64,000 nt of DNA. It comes from Epiperipatus broadwayi. Lineage: Eukaryota; Onychophora; Udeonychophora; Euonychophora; Peripatidae. Under the pieces are notes generated by a model. The model had not been told where the DNA came from. It ran no database searches and saw only the letters and a program-made list of their open reading frames with translations. Shown here one piece after another: positions 60,463 to 64,000 of this stretch. Within the stretch, counting starts at the first letter, position 1. Each line of letters opens with the position of its first letter. Location of the stretch: assembly GCA_028023455.1 (NCBI GenBank), contig JAQFVV010000031.1, positions 7,616,093 through 7,680,092 of the forward strand, in the 5' to 3' direction. The position numbers were made by a program, and so were the translations under genes.

Positions 60463-62369
60463 TTAAACCATAATTTGATAGATTCACCAGACATTAATAT
60501 TTATTTATTCGCACTTTAAATACAAATATCAATACTAATAAAAAAGTGACATTTTATTTCTGAAATAAATCTGCTCATTCTGAGCAATAAATAACAAATC
60601 GCTCTTTAAGGTTTTATTTCAAAAATACTTTTTTTCAATATTTGTAAAGTACAAATATGATTTTTTAAAATTTAGATCATATTTAAATGAAAATGTCTAC
60701 ATTATCAAACCTGAATTGTTGTTTTTTGATATAGAATAACTGTTGTGTACTAATATCAAATATTAAAAGGTTACAAAACTCTTACCTGTGAGAACAATTA
60801 AATTTGTCAGTGTACAGAAGGGTCAAACCACATTAAAGTTTGTATCATAAGTTGAACATCTACATCTAAAAAATTTTTAAAAAAAATCAATTGTTTGATA
60901 TTAATGAGTAACTATACAATTAATTTAATATTTAAACACTTAATGCTTTTAAATTGCAGCATATATATGTAAAAGCAATAAGTAATAAGTGAATTATAAC
61001 TAATTATCTTTGCAAATCAGGTATTATTTCTTATCACCAACATTTTCAACCATTTTCAGTCAATTTCAAGATAATTGATTGTCTCTCCAAATTTAATTCA
61101 GTGTCTGCAGTCCATATTCCTTTTTTTTTTCAGAATAGCAACTTTTTAATATCCATCTTGTATAAGGTCTCTTTATACATCTTTCCAATCTTTTGGAAAC
61201 CAATTTATGATTTCCATTATCTATACACTTTATCATTTCTTTTAGAAATATGTTCTGTATTATTCAAATATAATCTTTTGTTGTCTCACTCACAAATCTT
61301 GCTTTCACCATAATTTTCTTATTCCAACATACATTTCTCCATACTTCAGTGAGTGATTTAATGTCTGCATATTTCTCTCAATAGGTGTTTAAGTTTTATA
61401 TCCATGTAGGAACAACAGGTAAACACATCTAGTAAAAACACTTTTTTTTCAAATACATAGACATATTTCTTTTTTTATCTTAAGTTATATCAGTCAAAAG
61501 TATTCCATCCAAGTTTAATTATATAATTAATATTATCCAATATGTTCCCCTTGTATTCATAAACTGAACAAGATACCTGAGGTTATTTTTTTTTAATTCG
61601 TGATTATCAATCTTTATTTTTTTCTGACTGAAAAAAAATCCAGTTAACTTGACTTCAATGATTTAATATTTTTTATAACTATTTTAATTTCAATTGATAA
61701 CTATTCTGGTAATTATTAAAACCCTAAAGTATTATTTTGAAAAGCAACTACGTCATATGCAAAATCCAGATGACTTAAATAATCTCCACATACTTTATAT
61801 TTCCCATGCTACATTACAATATTTTATTCCCTACTTTCCTATATATTAAGCAAAAACAAAGAGTAATTTATTTAATGTTTTTGAAGTAAAATAAAATGTA
61901 TCTAATTAACTATATTTCATATCTGATTTTTTTATTATCTTTTGTAAATCTATCGTCTTTTGTTTAATAATAACAACTTTATTATGATTCATATTTTATT
62001 TGTAAATTTAACCTCGAGTTATAAAAAGTAAATTAAAATTATCAGTAACTCATTATTAAACAATGATTGTAATCATAGCATAAAAATAATTAATTTACCT
62101 GCATTAATTTTTAATTAAGTATTAAGTTTTATAGCATTGAATACAAATAAATTAAATTCTTGTCTCATATTTCTTTTTAAATATCTTTTTTCTTGATTTT
62201 TTTATAATATCTTTTGCAACACTGATGAGGCATTTAATTGGCTTAAAAATCTGTTTTTCTATGCTTGTTAGTTTCAGGTGGACCAATTACTGTAATTATT
62301 TTATTTTTTCAAAAGTATTTTTTTCTATTAGTGTTTAATTACAGATAATAAAAGTTAATTATAACAAAA
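60143..62369. other. AT-rich non-coding stretch with an AT palindrome
   Basis: 60370-60437 is a perfect inverted repeat (AAAAATTGTAAATAAATAAA, then (TA)n, then the complement). A frame at 61101-61313 has no recognisable domain. Nothing else supported. Confidence 0.5.
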
Positions 62370-62467
62370 ACTTTACATCAGTACGCAATATATATATATA
62401 TATATATTGCGTACTGATGTAAAGTACTTTACATCAGTACGCAATATATATATATATATATATATAA
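62370..62467. repeat. Alternating inverted repeat with (TA)n
   Basis: ACTTTACATCAGTACGCAA, then (TA)n, its complement ending at 62425, then the same unit again and another (TA)n. Three alternating copies of one 19-base unit. Confidence 0.9.
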
Positions 62468-62915
62468 TTAAAATCAGTCAACAAATAGACAATCCCAATA
62501 TCAATAACAATCAACAAACTCAACCTGTTTCCAAGGCAACATCCTATTAATAGTAAATTTGGACTCCTACCGTTATTTATGGTCTAATGTATCTATATAG
62601 ACACTAAAGATTGCAGATTGATTACGTAGAATAAAATTATTGATACAAAGAAGTTTAAATAAACTTCATTAAGCAAGTAAAGATAACCTGTTCAGAATGC
62701 AGACTAATAAACAGTCATTTATAATATTACAAACTACAATTATAATTTTCAAATTGCACCCATAGTTTTTCTTAAATAATATGCATAATAATGCTCAAGG
62801 TTAAATGGATTTATAAGTAATAATTAGAATCTGTTAACACTTAGACAATCCCTATATCAATAACGATTAACAATCTCAACATGTTATCAAGGGTAGACAC
62901 TAAAGATTGCAACTT

Positions 62916-62920
<5 letters not shown>
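62468..62920. other. AT-rich stretch with a diverged internal duplication
   Basis: AGACAATCCCAATATCAATAAC (about 62488) recurs as AGACAATCCCTATATCAATAAC (about 62844), and GACACTAAAGATTGCA occurs at about 62600 and 62899. No gene. Confidence 0.6.

Positions 62921-63004
<84 letters not shown>
62921..63004. repeat. (TA)n microsatellite, about 84 bp
   Basis: Uninterrupted TA tract at the outer edge of the following PLE copy. Confidence 0.98.
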
Positions 63005-63006
<2 letters not shown>

Positions 63007-63149
63007 GCTATTCGTATTCAATGCATGTATTTCAACATTATATATTTAATCTTGTAATTCAATGTTAATAAATACAGTAACTTTAAAAAAACTTTTATCC
63101 ACTTAGGAGTGCTTTTGTGTACCCTCATAGTCTTCATCAACTAACATTT

Positions 63150-63480
63150 GCAAACAGTAACCTTCCCCCAATTCCATGATTTTTACACTTGCCACCTGTT
63201 TGTTTATTAAATCATGCTTATATTTATATATTAGCATGTCTTCCTTTATTTTTCTTTGTTGCTTTCAATTTGTAATATCTTTACATTATCATAATCTAAA
63301 TTAAAACCACATATACTTAATAAATTATGGTCATAAAAAAACGTTGCTGAAACATTATAATTTTCATTACAATTTTGTTTCATTTTATGAACCCTTGTTA
63401 ATAACAGCAAGTGCTTTTTACTTCTTTTCTCCAATGTACATCATTCCTCTATATGCCCACTGCCACATTTACAATTAATA
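63150..63480 (-). pseudogene. PLE GIY-YIG C-terminal part, fragment
   Basis: The open stretch 63434-63246 encodes EKRSKKHLLLLTRVHKMKQN, then FFYDHNLLSICGFNLDYDNV and KILQIESNKEK. This is clearly the same family as the nuclease at 32542 (EKRSKEHLLLYKRVQKSRQE, FFDHNV, GFDFDFDKVKILCIE). The last part (63240-63160) shifts frame but still shows the HDLINKQ-like tail. The YIG half is only partly recognisable. Confidence 0.8.
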
Positions 63481-63639
63481 AAACAATCAAAAGATAAAAC
63501 CTTCTTTTTAAATAAAAATTGCATCATTTATAAATGGAGATGTATGTGTGGTACTGAATATATATGAAAATCAACATATACATTGAAAAATAAAACTAAA
63601 TTAATAAGGGTTCAAAAATGCAAAAAATATTATAAATTG

Positions 63640-63750
63640 AAAAAAGCAAAAATAAATGGAAAATAAAGGAAGTCATGTTACTATATAAATACAAACATGA
63701 CTTAATAAACAGATAGGCAGAAAATGTAAAAAATCACAGAATTGTGGAAA
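63640..63750 (+). pseudogene. PLE nuclease C-terminal tail, inverted copy
   Basis: The plus strand encodes traces of the same tail (KINGK, NMT then a stop, TDRQKM and ITELWKK), comparable with KIKEAM, HLINRQAAN and INELWEN at 32542. Stops replace two Leu/Ile codons. Confidence 0.62.
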
Positions 63751-64000
63751 AAGTAGTCTTCAAAAATGTTAGCTGACAAAGACTATAAAGATAGTCAAAG
63801 GCACTTATGTGTCTAAAAGTTTTATTAAAGTTATTATATTAAGTAATATCCAATTATATGATTATGTATATAACTTCAAAATACATGCATTGAATAAGAA
63901 TATCATTACATATATACCAATGGAATTTAATACGAGAAATAAAACATGGATTATAAAAGAATGGAGAAAGGACACCTCTTAAAATAATGGACTTAAAATG

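Larger units (their letters stand above)
63005..63905. mobile_element. PLE relic as inverted pair, tails outward
   Basis: The left copy reads on the minus strand (nuclease 63480-63150, tail to 63005) and the right copy on the plus strand (about 63640-63905). Matching ends are ATTCAATGCATGTATTT (about 63016) and AAATACATGCATTGAATAA (about 63880, complement). The copies are diverged and truncated. Confidence 0.72.

Overview
This is gene-poor DNA from an animal-like nuclear genome. It is strongly AT-rich and packed with (TA)n, (ATT)n and (CA)n microsatellites. The recognisable coding relics are eukaryotic retroelements: several Penelope-like elements (PLEs) with C-terminal GIY-YIG nucleases, an RTE-type LINE and a second LINE tail. 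There are also tRNA-derived SINE-like copies and one mariner-like fossil. I see no intact host gene, rRNA or tRNA gene. A large-genome invertebrate (mollusc, arachnid, flatworm or cnidarian) would fit, but nothing here settles the phylum.

Layout. Bases 1-4439, 17221-21871 and about 21937-26842 are three copies of one AT-rich non-coding repeat of about 4.65-4.9 kb; the last two lie head to tail. Bases 5650-6745 hold an inverted and partly tandem cluster of a second repeat, called family S here. Its unit is about 450 bp and carries a hammerhead-ribozyme-like core; more copies lie at 43.2, 50.0, 54.4-55.3, 57.1-57.5 and 59.8-60.1 kb. A decayed PLE (reverse transcriptase plus GIY-YIG) lies at 10434-12229, bounded on both sides by long (TA)n tracts. 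An unbroken (ATT)n array of about 1.3 kb fills 14951-16267. SINE-like copies occur at 28.2 and 29.06 kb.

Bases 32371-37245 contain a PLE on the minus strand. It has an inverted truncated copy at its 5' side and is split by a second PLE relic, which forms a palindrome of about 1.9 kb. A LINE 3' fragment follows at 37.8-38.4 kb. Further along are a compound trinucleotide array (38.5-38.97 kb), a PLE-derived mini-element (41.0-41.3 kb), a mariner-like fossil (44.04-44.99 kb), an RTE LINE pseudogene (51.5-54.1 kb), a PLE nuclease fragment (59.0-59.63 kb) and an inverted PLE pair (63.0-63.9 kb).

The common thread is structural. PLE relics, the PLE-terminus palindromes and family S repeatedly occur as inverted pairs with their 3' tails facing outward, very often against (TA)n tracts. 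Several carry hammerhead-like cores. This suggests that family S is a non-autonomous, retrozyme-like repeat moved by PLE machinery. That link is inference; the sequence shows the shared architecture but not the mechanism. The coding relics all carry stops or frameshifts or are truncated, so nothing here looks autonomously active.
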